A DNA stretch of 59,727 nucleotides from NCBI RefSeq assembly GCF_020734105.1, contig NZ_JAJAFR010000020.1, forward strand, positions 1-59,727, in the 5' to 3' direction. The position numbers were made by a program, and so were the translations under genes. The stretch is from Alkalihalobacillus deserti (GTDB lineage: Bacteria > Bacillota > Bacilli > Bacillales > Bacillaceae_D). Under the pieces are notes generated by a model that saw only the letters and a list, made by a program, of their open reading frames with translations, had not been told where the DNA came from and ran no database searches. Positions 45,079 through 53,537 of this stretch are shown here, in pieces (the first letter of the stretch is position 1; each line of letters begins with the position of its first letter).

Positions 45079-45861
45079 ATGCAAACAATTCACTTAACAA
45101 GTAAAAATATGTCGCAACAGCAAAATCAATTTCAACAGCAAGTAGTTGCTATAGGCTTTTTTGATGGTTTGCATAAAGGCCACTTATCCGTCATTCAAGA
45201 GGCTAAACGTCTAGCTAGTGATTATAAAGTTCCAGTAGCGGTAATGAGCTTTTTCCCCCATCCGAAAACGATACTAACAGATCAACCAACTTCGTTTCAA
45301 TATTTAATGCCGCTTGAAGAAAAACAAGCAGTACTTGAGGAGCTTGGTATTGATACATTGTTTTTAGTTCACTTTGATAGTGAAATCGCAAGCATTCCGT
45401 CTGCTGATTTCGTACAAAGCTTTTTGATAGGATTAAATGCAATGCATGTTGTATGCGGGGGTGATTTTCACTATGGAGCGCGAGGTAGTGGAAGTACACA
45501 GTCATTAATAAAACAAGGAGAGGGACATTTCCAAGTGTCTGTCGTAGAGCTAATGAAATATGGCGGAGAGAAAATTAGTTCCACACGTATTCGTCAAGCT
45601 TTAGCCAAAGGGAATATTTCCATACTCCGAAAGTTATTAGGGAAATTCTACTCAGTGAATTGGTGCCCCCAGTATGGATTATTGCCATTTTATTCATTAC
45701 CAGCGCCTGGAAAATACGAAGTGAAACTACATTATAAAAACGAAATAATTTCATGTAAGGCGCAAGTGTTAAATGAAAAAGAAGCAAAGTTTACACACGA
45801 TTTCAATCAATGGAGTGAATCTATTAAAATAGAGTGGGTTAGATCAATAGGAAACCTTTAG
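45079..45861 (+). CDS. FAD-synthetase-like protein (RibF adenylyltransferase domain, degenerate kinase domain)
   Basis: In 260 residues this has the complete FMN-adenylyltransferase domain of RibF: AIGFFDGLHKGH near 25-36, FFPHPK, GGDFHYGARGSG and ISSTRIRQAL near 175. Typical RibF adds a riboflavin kinase of 120-130 residues with a GFPTAN motif; here only about 75 residues follow, with a barrel-like strand (LPAPGKYEVKL) but no such motif. It may make FAD from FMN only. It is the last gene of the right arm, 21 bases after the aldolase, in an operon with a flavin reductase. Confidence 0.8.
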   Translation: MQTIHLTSKNMSQQQNQFQQQVVAIGFFDGLHKGHLSVIQEAKRLASDYKVPVAVMSFFPHPKTILTDQPTSFQYLMPLEEKQAVLEELGIDTLFLVHFDSEIASIPSADFVQSFLIGLNAMHVVCGGDFHYGARGSGSTQSLIKQGEGHFQVSVVELMKYGGEKISSTRIRQALAKGNISILRKLLGKFYSVNWCPQYGLLPFYSLPAPGKYEVKLHYKNEIISCKAQVLNEKEAKFTHDFNQWSESIKIEWVRSIGNL

Positions 45862-46101
45862 TTGTATGCTTTTAGCTTTTACTTTTTGCTGCTTGGACGC
45901 CTATACTAAAATTAGGAGTAGACGAGTAATTAGACGAAAACAAACATTTTATGGCTCCTTAAATGTCAGACCGATATTTAGCACATTTTTTAAGTGTTAT
46001 TTTGCGCTTAGACTACTTCACAAGCAACAATGCAAAATTTTAGTGTTACTGCTTGTCATTTGAGATGCAACATATATATAAATATAATATTTCCCAATCC
46101 A

Positions 46102-46150
46102 GCATGACTAAAAGTGTATCTTTCACTTTTAGTCATGCTTTTTATTTTTC
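46102..46150. terminator. terminator of the right catabolic arm
   Basis: GCATGACTAAAAGTG pairs with CACTTTTAGTCATGC over a short loop, followed by TTTTTATTTTT. It is 240 bases beyond the RibF-like gene; the stretch 45862-46100 holds no recognisable gene. Confidence 0.88.
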
Positions 46151-46214
46151 TTTTTACATCATATTATGTTCCAAAACTCGTCCTTTTCTGAACACAACAC
46201 AATTACTTCTCGAA

Positions 46215-46360
46215 GATATCATGTTAACGGGAACTTCTTCATTTCCTGCCACGGATACTTCTGCTCCATGTATGAACATACATCTATCTCCCGTTAAACA
46301 AACAATTGGTTTTTCTGGCAATGCGAGTTTTGCTCCTATAGCATGTCTACTTGTGGACGA
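46215..46360 (-). pseudogene. relic of a thiamine-diphosphate enzyme (acetolactate-synthase-like)
   Basis: The minus-strand reading SRHAIGAKLALPEKPIVCLTGD and FIHGAEVSVAGNEEVPVNMI is the ThDP-binding region of the acetolactate synthase/benzoylformate decarboxylase family. The glycine of the GDG motif is replaced (GDR). About 48 codons remain, without a proper start or either end. It lies between two operons. Confidence 0.65.
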
Positions 46361-46392
46361 CTGAATTGACCGAAGCTTTAACTCTCTTTTAA

Positions 46393-46445
46393 TTGTTAAC
46401 TCAAATATTTTAAAAGTTGACACTTCTTAATCTCCCCCTTATACT
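46393..46445 (+). promoter_or_regulatory. bioY: BirA operator overlapping the sigma-A promoter of bioY
   Basis: TTGTTAAC, 15 bases, GTTGACAC (46393-46423) fits the bipartite BirA operator TTGTTAAC-N14-16-GTTAACAA with two mismatches in the right half. The right half contains the -35 TTGACA (46417-46422), followed after 17 bases by TATACT (46440-46445). BirA bound to biotinyl-AMP would block this promoter. Confidence 0.72.
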
Positions 46446-46487
46446 AAAAAAAATGTCTTTAAACTATTCAGAAAATGGTGAATGAAC

Positions 46488-47054
46488 ATGAAACTAACAA
46501 ACATGATGTATGCATCTCTTTTTGCCGCACTTGTCGGTGCCCTTGGAATCCTACCACCTCTCACCCTTCCTATCTCGCCAGTACCTTTGACAGCCCAAAC
46601 GTTAGGGGTTATGTTAGCTGGTGCTATTTTAGGAGCCCGTTACGGCGCACTCAGTCTAGGAATATTTGTGGCACTTGTTGCATTTGGGGTTCCAGTTCTT
46701 GCAGGTGGCCGCGGCGGTTTTGGCGTATTACTTGGTCCAGGCGGAGGGTATATCCTAAGTTGGCCAATTGCTGCTTTTGTTATTGGATCCTTAGTGGAGA
46801 GGTATTGGAATAAGATGAACACAGCCCGTTTTATTCTCTTTAACATCATTGGGGGAATCCTCCTAGTTTATGCATCTGGAGTTACCTACCTTTCCTTCAC
46901 TACGGGAATCCCTTGGACAACAGCCGCTTTTCAGGCACTTATTTATGTACCAGGTGATGTAACGAAAGCCGTGATCGCTGGCGTTATTGCGATGCAAATC
47001 AAAAAAGCATATCCACTTATTAAGAAACCAGTTGAACAGAAAAAGGCTGCATAA
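46488..47054 (+). CDS. bioY: biotin transporter BioY (ECF substrate-binding component)
   Basis: The 188-residue membrane protein has six membrane segments and the BioY signatures LPPLTLPISPVPLTAQTLGV and GGRGGFGVLLGPGGGYI. It binds biotin, either alone or with the shared EcfAT module. I start at MKLTNMM where GGTGA lies six bases ahead; another ATG lies two codons upstream. In B. subtilis the homologue yhfU is next to yhfT and yhfS; the same neighbours follow here. Confidence 0.93.
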   Translation: MKLTNMMYASLFAALVGALGILPPLTLPISPVPLTAQTLGVMLAGAILGARYGALSLGIFVALVAFGVPVLAGGRGGFGVLLGPGGGYILSWPIAAFVIGSLVERYWNKMNTARFILFNIIGGILLVYASGVTYLSFTTGIPWTTAAFQALIYVPGDVTKAVIAGVIAMQIKKAYPLIKKPVEQKKAA

Positions 47055-47068
47055 AACAAATGATGAAG

Positions 47069-47096
47069 AGGGATGTCCACTGGACAACCCCTTTTT
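47069..47096 (+). terminator. intrinsic terminator between bioY and the acyl-CoA ligase gene
   Basis: GGGATGTCCA and TGGACAACCC form an imperfect hairpin followed by CTTTTTC. It lies 15 bases after the bioY stop and would limit read-through into the downstream genes. Confidence 0.65.
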
Positions 47097-47209
47097 CTAT
47101 CATAAAAGTTTGCTAAATGAACCGTAGATTTTCACCTCTTGAATATGAAAAAAACAATAAGTGAAGCTCTAAATTAGTTTTAAAACAACTCTGAAAGGAA
47201 CGTAATCAT

Positions 47210-48670
47210 ATGTTAATCTGTGAAACCATTAAACAAACAGCCCAAATTCACCCAGACAAAATCGCAGTAAATTGCGATGGAACTCAAATAACATACAAAG
47301 AAATAAATGAAATGATTATTTCGATCCAACAACAACTTGTCACGGTTCTCGGTCCTCTACATAAAAAGAAAATTGCTTTTTTAATTAATAATGACAGTTA
47401 TTTTTTAGTGCTCTTTTTAGCCATTATTCAAGCTGGCGCAATTGCAATTCCTATTGATCCTAAATGGAGCAATAATGATATGGAGCTTATCGTGACCGAT
47501 TGCGCCCCTGATCTTTTACTATCTAATCATATGATTACAAATGTGCTCTGCCTATCTCTCGTACAACTAATGAAGCAGAAAAAGACAACCTTGCCTACAC
47601 ACAACATTTCAGATGATCATCTATTTTATATTGGGTATACATCAGGGACTACTGGGAGATCAAAAGGTTATTTACGGACTCACTCTTCATGGATCAATAG
47701 CTTCTCAGCTAGTGATCTCGTTTTTGATATTAATAAAGAAGATATTATTTTTGCACCTGGTGCACTCGTACATTCACACTTCTTATATGCAGCCCTACAC
47801 GGACTTCATATAGGAGCTACCGTCTACATAACAAGGAAATTTAAAGCAGAATCTGTCTATCAGACCGTAATCACTTTTCCTATTACAATTTTATATCTCG
47901 TTCCTACTATGTTTTCAGCAATAACTGAAGTATACGAGAAAAACAAGAAATCAATTGATGCTTTAGAAAAAGTCATTTCAGCTGGAGCTAAATGGCAGCC
48001 AGCATTAAAGAAAAAATCTAAGTTCCTCATTCCGAACGCTGAAGTATTTGAATTTTACGGGGCTTCTGAATTAAGTTTAATCAGTGTTCTAGACGAAAAA
48101 GGGAACACGGAAAACCCCGAATCTGTCGGAAAAGCAGTCCCAGGAGTAGAGGTTTCGATTCGAAGACCTGATTTCACAAAAGCAGACGTTGGCGAATTAG
48201 GGAAGCTATTCGTGAAAAGCAAGCTTATATTTAGTGGCTACCACAACCTTCCAAAAGCAACGGAAGAGGTCTTTCTTGGGAGCTGGGCAACAGTTGGCGA
48301 TATAGCTTTTATTGATGAGCACGGCTACATCACTCTTGCAGGTCGTGAGAAGAACATGATCATTAGCGGCGGATTAAATATCTACCCAGAGGAAGTAGAA
48401 AAAGTTTTATCTTCTCTCGAAGAAATCGACGAAGTCATCGTAATTGGCTTAGAAGACACCTATTGGGGTGAAAAATTAGTGGCTGTACTAAAATGGCGCA
48501 AAGGAAGCAAACTTTCCGATCAGCAGTTAAGACAACACTGCAAACAAAAGCTAGCAACTTATAAATGTCCTCAACAGTTTATCGAGCTTGACTCTTTCCC
48601 CTATACAACTAGTCAAAAAATCGCTAGAAAAGAAGTAATGGATTTAGTCGAAAAACAAAACGAATATTAA
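47210..48670 (+). CDS. yhfT: AMP-dependent acyl-CoA synthetase (YhfT-like)
   Basis: The 486-residue adenylate-forming enzyme has YIGYTSGTTGRSKGY near 143-157 (ATP loop), EFYGASELS near 283, GDIAFIDEHGY near 362 and the C-terminal hinge GREKNMIISGGLNIYPEEVE near 382, with catalytic Lys in SQKIARKEV near the end. It activates a carboxylic acid to its CoA thioester. It is slightly shorter than typical (510-550). The RBS is AAAGGAACG. It stands between bioY and the thiolase; the natural acid is unknown. Confidence 0.88.
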   Translation: MLICETIKQTAQIHPDKIAVNCDGTQITYKEINEMIISIQQQLVTVLGPLHKKKIAFLINNDSYFLVLFLAIIQAGAIAIPIDPKWSNNDMELIVTDCAPDLLLSNHMITNVLCLSLVQLMKQKKTTLPTHNISDDHLFYIGYTSGTTGRSKGYLRTHSSWINSFSASDLVFDINKEDIIFAPGALVHSHFLYAALHGLHIGATVYITRKFKAESVYQTVITFPITILYLVPTMFSAITEVYEKNKKSIDALEKVISAGAKWQPALKKKSKFLIPNAEVFEFYGASELSLISVLDEKGNTENPESVGKAVPGVEVSIRRPDFTKADVGELGKLFVKSKLIFSGYHNLPKATEEVFLGSWATVGDIAFIDEHGYITLAGREKNMIISGGLNIYPEEVEKVLSSLEEIDEVIVIGLEDTYWGEKLVAVLKWRKGSKLSDQQLRQHCKQKLATYKCPQQFIELDSFPYTTSQKIARKEVMDLVEKQNEY

Positions 48671-48684
48671 GGGACGTGAAACGA

Positions 48685-49830
48685 ATGAAAGAAGCCGTTA
48701 TCGTAACAGCCAAACGAACCGCAGTTGGTAAGTCAGGAGGCATATTTAAAAACGTTTCTCCTGAACACTTAGCTACTCCCCTCATTCAACACATAGTGGC
48801 AGAATTTCAGTTAGACCCTTCATCAATTGATGAAGTCATCCTCGGAAACGCAGTTGGGCCAGGAGGCAATATCGCACGCTTATGTGCCCTCTCAGCTGGT
48901 TTACCTGTTTCTGTTCCAGGAGTGACCGTAGATAGACAGTGCGGTTCAGGATTAGAGGCTATTAATTTAGCAGCTAGGCTTGTTCAAGCAGGAGCGGGTG
49001 ACATCTATTTAGCAGGAGGAGTCGAAAGTACGAGTCAGGCTCCGTGGAAACTAACCAAGCCTACTTCTCTTCATGACCCCAAAGGACCGCAGCTATTCAT
49101 GAGGGCTCGTTTTTCTCCAGACGAGATTGGTGATCCAGATATGGGGTTAGCTGCAGAAAATGTTGCTGAAGCTTATCAGATTTCACGCGAATCCCAAGAT
49201 GAATATGCCTTTCAAAGTCAATTAAAAGCTATTAACGCCATCGAATCTGGTTATTTTAACGAAGAAATTGTCCCAGTCAAAGGGCAAACGACTGACCAAT
49301 GTCCAAGAAAAAATATAACGGTTGAAAGACTGAGCACTCTCCCCCCTGTTTTCAAAGAGAACGGCACCGTCACTGCAGGTAACTCTTGTCCGCTTAATGA
49401 CGGGGCTTCGATTGTCTTAATCATGTCTTTAGATAAATGCAAAGAATTAGGATTGCAACCTATTTTACGCTTTGTTGATGCAGTAAGTTCGGGAGTTGAT
49501 CCAAATTATCTCGGTATCGGACCCGTCCCTGCGATAACAAAACTATTAGAACGCCAACAGCTAGCGATCGATGACATCAACATTGTTGAATTTAATGAAG
49601 CGTTCGCATCACAAGTTATAGCTAGTTTAAATGAATTACAGATTCCTTTTAAGAAAGTAAACCTAAACGGTGGCGCATTAGCAATTGGACATCCGTACGG
49701 AGCATCAGGAGCCATTTTAATAACGAGGTTATACACAGAAATGAAGCGAAATAACCTTAGAAGAGGAGTCGCGACTCTTGGAATAGGCGGAGGCTTAGGG
49801 TTGGCGACTTTAGTAGAATTGATAGAATAG
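48685..49830 (+). CDS. yhfS: thiolase / acetyl-CoA acetyltransferase (YhfS-like)
   Basis: The thiolase of 381 residues has the nucleophile Cys86 in DRQCGSGLEA, EFNEAFASQ near 307, NGGALAIGHPYGASG (His) near 333, and a C-terminal GGGLGLATL; the second Cys of the classical C-x-G motif is replaced (ATLGIGGG). That second Cys normally acts as the acid/base in biosynthetic thiolases, so the mechanism may be altered. I start at the ATG at 48685; a GTG lies three codons upstream. It follows the ligase by 14 bases. Confidence 0.87.
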   Translation: MKEAVIVTAKRTAVGKSGGIFKNVSPEHLATPLIQHIVAEFQLDPSSIDEVILGNAVGPGGNIARLCALSAGLPVSVPGVTVDRQCGSGLEAINLAARLVQAGAGDIYLAGGVESTSQAPWKLTKPTSLHDPKGPQLFMRARFSPDEIGDPDMGLAAENVAEAYQISRESQDEYAFQSQLKAINAIESGYFNEEIVPVKGQTTDQCPRKNITVERLSTLPPVFKENGTVTAGNSCPLNDGASIVLIMSLDKCKELGLQPILRFVDAVSSGVDPNYLGIGPVPAITKLLERQQLAIDDINIVEFNEAFASQVIASLNELQIPFKKVNLNGGALAIGHPYGASGAILITRLYTEMKRNNLRRGVATLGIGGGLGLATLVELIE

Positions 49831-49841
49831 AGGGAAGCGAC

Positions 49842-50270
49842 ATGATTGATCAAATATGGGCTGGAGAATCTACAAAACCTGTAAAAATAACAGTAACGAG
49901 AGAAATGATAGCGGCCTACGCAAATTCGATTCAAACAGACTTAGAGATTTATGTCGATATTGAATTCGCCAAAAGAGCAGGTTATGACGATATTCCTGCT
50001 CCACCAACTATGCCGGTGATTTTTTGGCAATATTTTGACGTACCTTGGTTACAAGATGCAGGTCCTCTTATACACCGGAAGCAGAGCTTTCACTATGTAG
50101 AGCCGCTTTTAGCAAGCCGTACTTATGTGTGCTCAATTCAATTACTAAGTGTTAAGAAAAAACAAAACAAACATGGCATGATGCAATTATCCAATCATAA
50201 ATTAAATGTGGCATATAACGACTGCATTCATGCGACGGCAATTACCACACTAATCATAAATGAAAAGTAA
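49842..50270 (+). CDS. MaoC-like hydratase, non-catalytic subunit type
   Basis: The 142-residue protein has a hotdog fold of the FAS1-type dehydratase N-terminal family: TREMIAAYANSIQ, AKRAGYDDIPAPPTMPVIF. It lacks the D-x4-H catalytic pair of MaoC proteins; the corresponding position reads TDLEIYVD. Such proteins form heterodimers with a catalytic MaoC, as in HadAB or ChsH1/ChsH2. The catalytic partner follows after 6 bases. Confidence 0.78.
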   Translation: MIDQIWAGESTKPVKITVTREMIAAYANSIQTDLEIYVDIEFAKRAGYDDIPAPPTMPVIFWQYFDVPWLQDAGPLIHRKQSFHYVEPLLASRTYVCSIQLLSVKKKQNKHGMMQLSNHKLNVAYNDCIHATAITTLIINEK

Positions 50271-50276
50271 GGTGAG

Positions 50277-50672
50277 ATGATGGGTCTAACTAAACTACCA
50301 CCGATATATATCCCAGAAATCAAAGAAGAGCATATTACTGACTACGGGAACGTTTCCAATGATTTCAACCCCCTCCACTTTGATAAAAAGGCAGCCAAAC
50401 AAGCTGGATTTCCAACTATTATCGCTCATGGAATGATGACAATGGGCATCAGTACAAAGCTCATTTCCCCGTGGTTATCAAAGGATTATATTATTAGCGA
50501 ATATGAAAGTTCATTTCGTCAACCACTCTTAGTTGGGGATTCCCTACATCTTGTTGGGAAAATGATTAAGCAGAAAGAAACGTATGCTCGTATCTCGTTT
50601 GAAGGTGTGAATCAAGCTAATCAAACAATTATTACAGGTAAGATTTGGGTTAACAGTATCCTAACAGAGTAA
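50277..50672 (+). CDS. MaoC-like (R)-enoyl-CoA hydratase, catalytic subunit
   Basis: The 131-residue hotdog protein has the hydratase-2 motif NDFNPLHFD with catalytic Asp29 and His34, then AGFPTIIAHGMMTMG. It would hydrate an enoyl thioester to the (R)-3-hydroxyacyl form or catalyse the reverse reaction. With the preceding gene it makes a heterodimer pair. It is the last gene in the bioY-ligase-thiolase-MaoC-MaoC run. Confidence 0.85.
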   Translation: MMGLTKLPPIYIPEIKEEHITDYGNVSNDFNPLHFDKKAAKQAGFPTIIAHGMMTMGISTKLISPWLSKDYIISEYESSFRQPLLVGDSLHLVGKMIKQKETYARISFEGVNQANQTIITGKIWVNSILTE

Positions 50673-51016
50673 TCAGTATCTACATGCTCTTCCTTTTTAA
50701 ACAGGTAACGAAAAAAACCACCATTATCTATCTTGGTTCAGATATCAAATGTTGTTTTAACATTAGATGGAGCCCTAACAAAATTGCGTGATAGATCCAC
50801 CAAGTAAGATTAACCCTTCGTTGGTCCAACTGTATATGTAAAGGGAATGGTAACGTGCTTTGATAGATGATTCTATTTTGACTTTAGTTTTACAAATTCA
50901 ACAACAAAAACATTTCATTTTAAAGTATCTCGACTTATGATTGGTTAATATTATTAATGTCTCATTATATCCGCACTAAGCTCCTGCTGATTCACAATTG
51001 ATACCATCCCACACCA

Positions 51017-51047
51017 AACCACTACAAAATCTTTAATTGTAGTGGTT
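51017..51047. terminator. hairpin in the 50673-51405 gap
   Basis: AACCACTACAA pairs with TTGTAGTGGTT over a nine-base loop. The T tracts are poor. The gap of 730 bases between the MaoC gene and the DUF2935 gene has no other recognisable feature except a second hairpin (GGCGC/GCGCC, 51285-51312) followed by CTTTTG. Confidence 0.5.
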
Positions 51048-51405
51048 ACCTTTACTTAGATCGATTATCCAAAGTTAGATTTAATCTGAAAATGCGAAGC
51101 AAGCAATGGACTGGTTGGTTTTGGGTTAAATTCGATTTTCAAACGTTGGCTTTCTTATATTTAAGTTAACCCTTTAGAAGAAAATATATAGAATTCCTTT
51201 AACCTTAGTTTTGAACCAAAAATAAAAGGACCAAGTTTATGATAGAAGAGAATTAATGATTAAAGATCGCTTTCGTATTAAACAGGCGCAAAGTCTATTA
51301 ATCAATAGCGCCCTTTTGTTGAATAATGATTTAAGAGGTTGATGTCTTTTCTGCTAGATTGTAATCACCTAACTAATTATCCCATTTAGAACTTAGGTTC
51401 AAAAT

Positions 51406-51831
51406 TTACTGCTGATATAAAATCGTTTGGGCGACTCCAATAAAATACTCTGATTCAACAATAATATGGTTCAAAACAACTTTGGCTGTTGGATTGGCGC
51501 TAATAGGTTCACTTTCTTCCATAATTGTACGACAAAAGTTAATAAATTGTTCACTCTGCTGTAAGCAAAAGGAAATAAGCTGCATAATATCTTGATAGAG
51601 TGCCTGAGAAACTTGTCCCTTTGAACGATTGACCGTTTCAATATACCTTATTACTCGGTGATGTGCCTTGGCAAACTCTTTTTCCCATTCCATTAATGCC
51701 TTTACATATTTCTGTTCAAGATTTCCTACAAGCTCTCTAATAACAACAGTATGTTCCTCTTCTTGATGTTTCCAAAACTCAGCCTCATCAAGAACACGCA
51801 ACGGCATCTGGTTCCCATAATAATACTGCAT
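51406..51831 (-). CDS. DUF2935 family protein
   Basis: The 141-residue helical protein starts MQYYYGNQMPLRVLDEAEFWKHQEEEHTVVIRE; the conserved EFWKHQEEEHT, later HHRV, and NHIIVESEYF near the end resemble metal ligands of a hemerythrin- or ferritin-like four-helix bundle. The family occurs in spore-formers; function is unknown. I start at the ATG at 51831, with GGAGGA seven bases ahead. It is monocistronic. Confidence 0.8.
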   Translation of the reverse strand: MQYYYGNQMPLRVLDEAEFWKHQEEEHTVVIRELVGNLEQKYVKALMEWEKEFAKAHHRVIRYIETVNRSKGQVSQALYQDIMQLISFCLQQSEQFINFCRTIMEESEPISANPTAKVVLNHIIVESEYFIGVAQTILYQQ

Positions 51832-52103
51832 AATCAATCCTCCATCCTATTTATGTATCGTTTACTGTATATTCCAAAGGATGTGGAAGTAGAACTTTTA
51901 ATAAAGGTTTTCCTATAAGGATTCCTACCCGTAAACCGTAGTTTTTTGGATTCTAAATTCAACCTAATAACTAGACTTACATGAACTTTTCATCAAAGCA
52001 TTTACCACCAGTTTATTAGGTTGGGAACACTTACCAAATACGATTTAATTAGAGAAAAGTCCCTTAAATACAGGTCTTACTTACTCAATTATATGGCCCG
52101 ATT

Positions 52104-52141
52104 CAATCAGGACGCCTCCCTCTAAGAAAGGCGCCTGATTG
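52104..52141. terminator. hairpin with long GC-rich stem
   Basis: CAATCAGG...CGCC and GGCGCCTGATTG pair around an A-rich loop (AATCAGGACGCCT with AGGCGCCTGATT). There is no clear T run. No gene precedes it closely. Confidence 0.45.
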
Positions 52142-52181
52142 TTGAAAATCATTGCAAAGCCTTATTGAACAAAAGGATGCC

Positions 52182-52220
52182 GTTAGTTTAAGTGTAACAC
52201 TTCACAATATTTTAGTTTTA
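52182..52220 (+). repeat. direct repeat, copy 1 (GTTAGTTTAAGTG type)
   Basis: GTTAGTTTAAGTG, then a short palindromic core AAGTGTAACACTT, then CACAATATTTTAGTT. It recurs almost exactly at 52558-52592. Nothing coding overlaps either copy. Confidence 0.75.
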
Positions 52221-52292
52221 AACTTTTGATATAGTAAAAAGAGGACTCTTTTCATAAAGTGTGGGCTTAATATTCGCTTGGCTAATAGGAGC

Positions 52293-52469
52293 GGTTCCTT
52301 ATTCCGCTATTTGCCACAAATTCCTTGTTTGAGGGATGTTTTTGGATCCTCGTTCCGTTATTTGTCTTTTTCAACCCTATTTTCCATTGATTTTACACGA
52401 TTAGCGGAACCAGAATCCGTTTCGACTATTTTGGAACAACTTTTCTACCTTTTAACGGAATAAGAATCC
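52293..52469. repeat. cluster of four 21-base units in two opposite orientations
   Basis: Units at 52293, 52344, 52398 (inverted) and 52449 (inverted) share the core TTCCGYTA preceded by GGWTYC. The first two are direct, the last two inverted, so the RNA or single strand can fold into a nested hairpin. Spacing between units is about 30-35 bases. No open frame is associated. Confidence 0.65.
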
Positions 52470-52557
52470 ACATGGCTATAACTGTAGGATCTGTAGGATC
52501 ATTCCCCCAAACCTTTTGTTTGGATTATGGCTCAGTACTCTAATGTCACGCTGCCTT

Positions 52558-52592
52558 GTTAGTTTAAGTGAAGCACTTCACAATCTTAGTTC
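52558..52592 (+). repeat. direct repeat, copy 2 (GTTAGTTTAAGTG type)
   Basis: GTTAGTTTAAGTG, core AAGTGAAGCACTT, then CACAATCTTAGTT. About 35 of 39 positions match copy 1. The two copies bracket the four-unit cluster. Confidence 0.75.
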
Positions 52593-52829
52593 TTATTCAA
52601 AACGGTCCAACTTTATTTCAAAGCTATACTGATCGAATCCTCCCTCATTTTGTTACTTCATTCAGCCTAAGTTGAACTGTTACTACAACAATCAGCTTAC
52701 ATACATAGATAGAATAATTACCAGTCAGATAATCTCTTATGGCGGATAGCTTTAGTTCCTTAGAATACTTTTTCCAAGAGGAAGACTCCTTTAAACCTTT
52801 CGTCCCATATTTATCAAATTTGTGAAATT

Positions 52830-53013
52830 CTATTCAAAATTTGTGGAGTGGTGTACCTTATACGTTGAAGCCACTTCGTTTATTGAATATTTATCATCCT
52901 CAAGAGCTTTCAATATCTCGTATTTTTCTTCTACAGAGTAGGACCTTTTATAAATAATAAATACTCCCCTTAAGTAGCCAGATTTTTTACTTTTAATCTG
53001 TCTACCTATAGGG
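52830..53013 (-). mobile_element. IS3-family relic: OrfA start and element end
   Basis: On the minus strand, after an imperfect hairpin at the presumed element end (CTCCCCTATAGGTAG... with CTACTTAAGGGGAG), the frame reads KRSYSVEEKYEILKALEDDK and EVASTYKVHHSTNFE, then a stop at 52830. This is the helix-turn-helix start of IS3-type OrfA. OrfB and the other end are absent. About 45 codons remain. Confidence 0.7.
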
Positions 53014-53059
53014 GAGCATATCAGAAAGAAATAAGCGGGTTTTTAGCGTTCTTCCAAAT

Positions 53060-53512
53060 TCACTCTGATGTCTCCAGGGACGCCTCGACATCCGGACTAA
53101 CTTCCGTGTGAGGATAGTTGATTTGTTCCCCGAATTCTACCCAGTCGAGATTTGCCATCAGAAGCAGGTAACGTTTCCCGCTGGACGGATCGCTGATGAT
53201 GATGTGGTCACGGCCAGCCGTTTCCACGCGCCCCTGATAAACCATTGCATTCCATCTGCTGTTCCCTTGGTAAGTAAAATAGAAGGTACCAACCTTCCCT
53301 TTGTTGAAGCGCAGGATATTTTCGATAAATGATTCTTCCACCACGCCTGTCGGAAGTTGCTGCCCAGTCCCCATAGGAACCACTGGGACGGAATATGACG
53401 GTCCAGAAGGCATATTCATAGGGAATCCTCCTGGTTGTTGTGCGGTCATGGAAGCTGGATAATAATCAGGATAATAATTCGTTGGATAATAACTGGAGTC
53501 TCCAAATGTCAT
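53060..53512 (-). CDS. gerQ: spore coat protein GerQ
   Basis: The 150-residue protein has a Tyr/Pro/Gly/Gln-rich N-terminal half (YYPTNYYPDYYP) and the conserved GerQ domain: LPTGVVEESFIENILRFN near 53-70 and AGRDHIIISDPSSGKRYLL near 105. GerQ is cross-linked in the inner coat by transglutaminase and is needed to localise the CwlJ hydrolase, encoded immediately upstream. The gene is visibly richer in G+C than surrounding DNA. Confidence 0.93.
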   Translation of the reverse strand: MTFGDSSYYPTNYYPDYYPASMTAQQPGGFPMNMPSGPSYSVPVVPMGTGQQLPTGVVEESFIENILRFNKGKVGTFYFTYQGNSRWNAMVYQGRVETAGRDHIIISDPSSGKRYLLLMANLDWVEFGEQINYPHTEVSPDVEASLETSE

Positions 53513-53537
53513 GTGAAGATCAGCTCCTTTTTTTTAT

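Noticed and set aside
46154..46423. Full 89-codon minus-strand frame before bioY as an intact gene
   Set aside because: Only the inner 48 codons show homology (ThDP enzyme core with a broken GDG motif), and the frame's start lies inside the bioY promoter; called a relic instead.
50673..51405. Possible gene or relic in the 730-base gap after the MaoC genes
   Set aside because: No frame with a ribosome binding site or recognisable homology on either strand; only two hairpins were found.
52278..52463. 61-codon plus-strand frame across the repeat cluster
   Set aside because: Its length comes from the repeat units, it starts without a ribosome binding site, and its product has no sensible composition.
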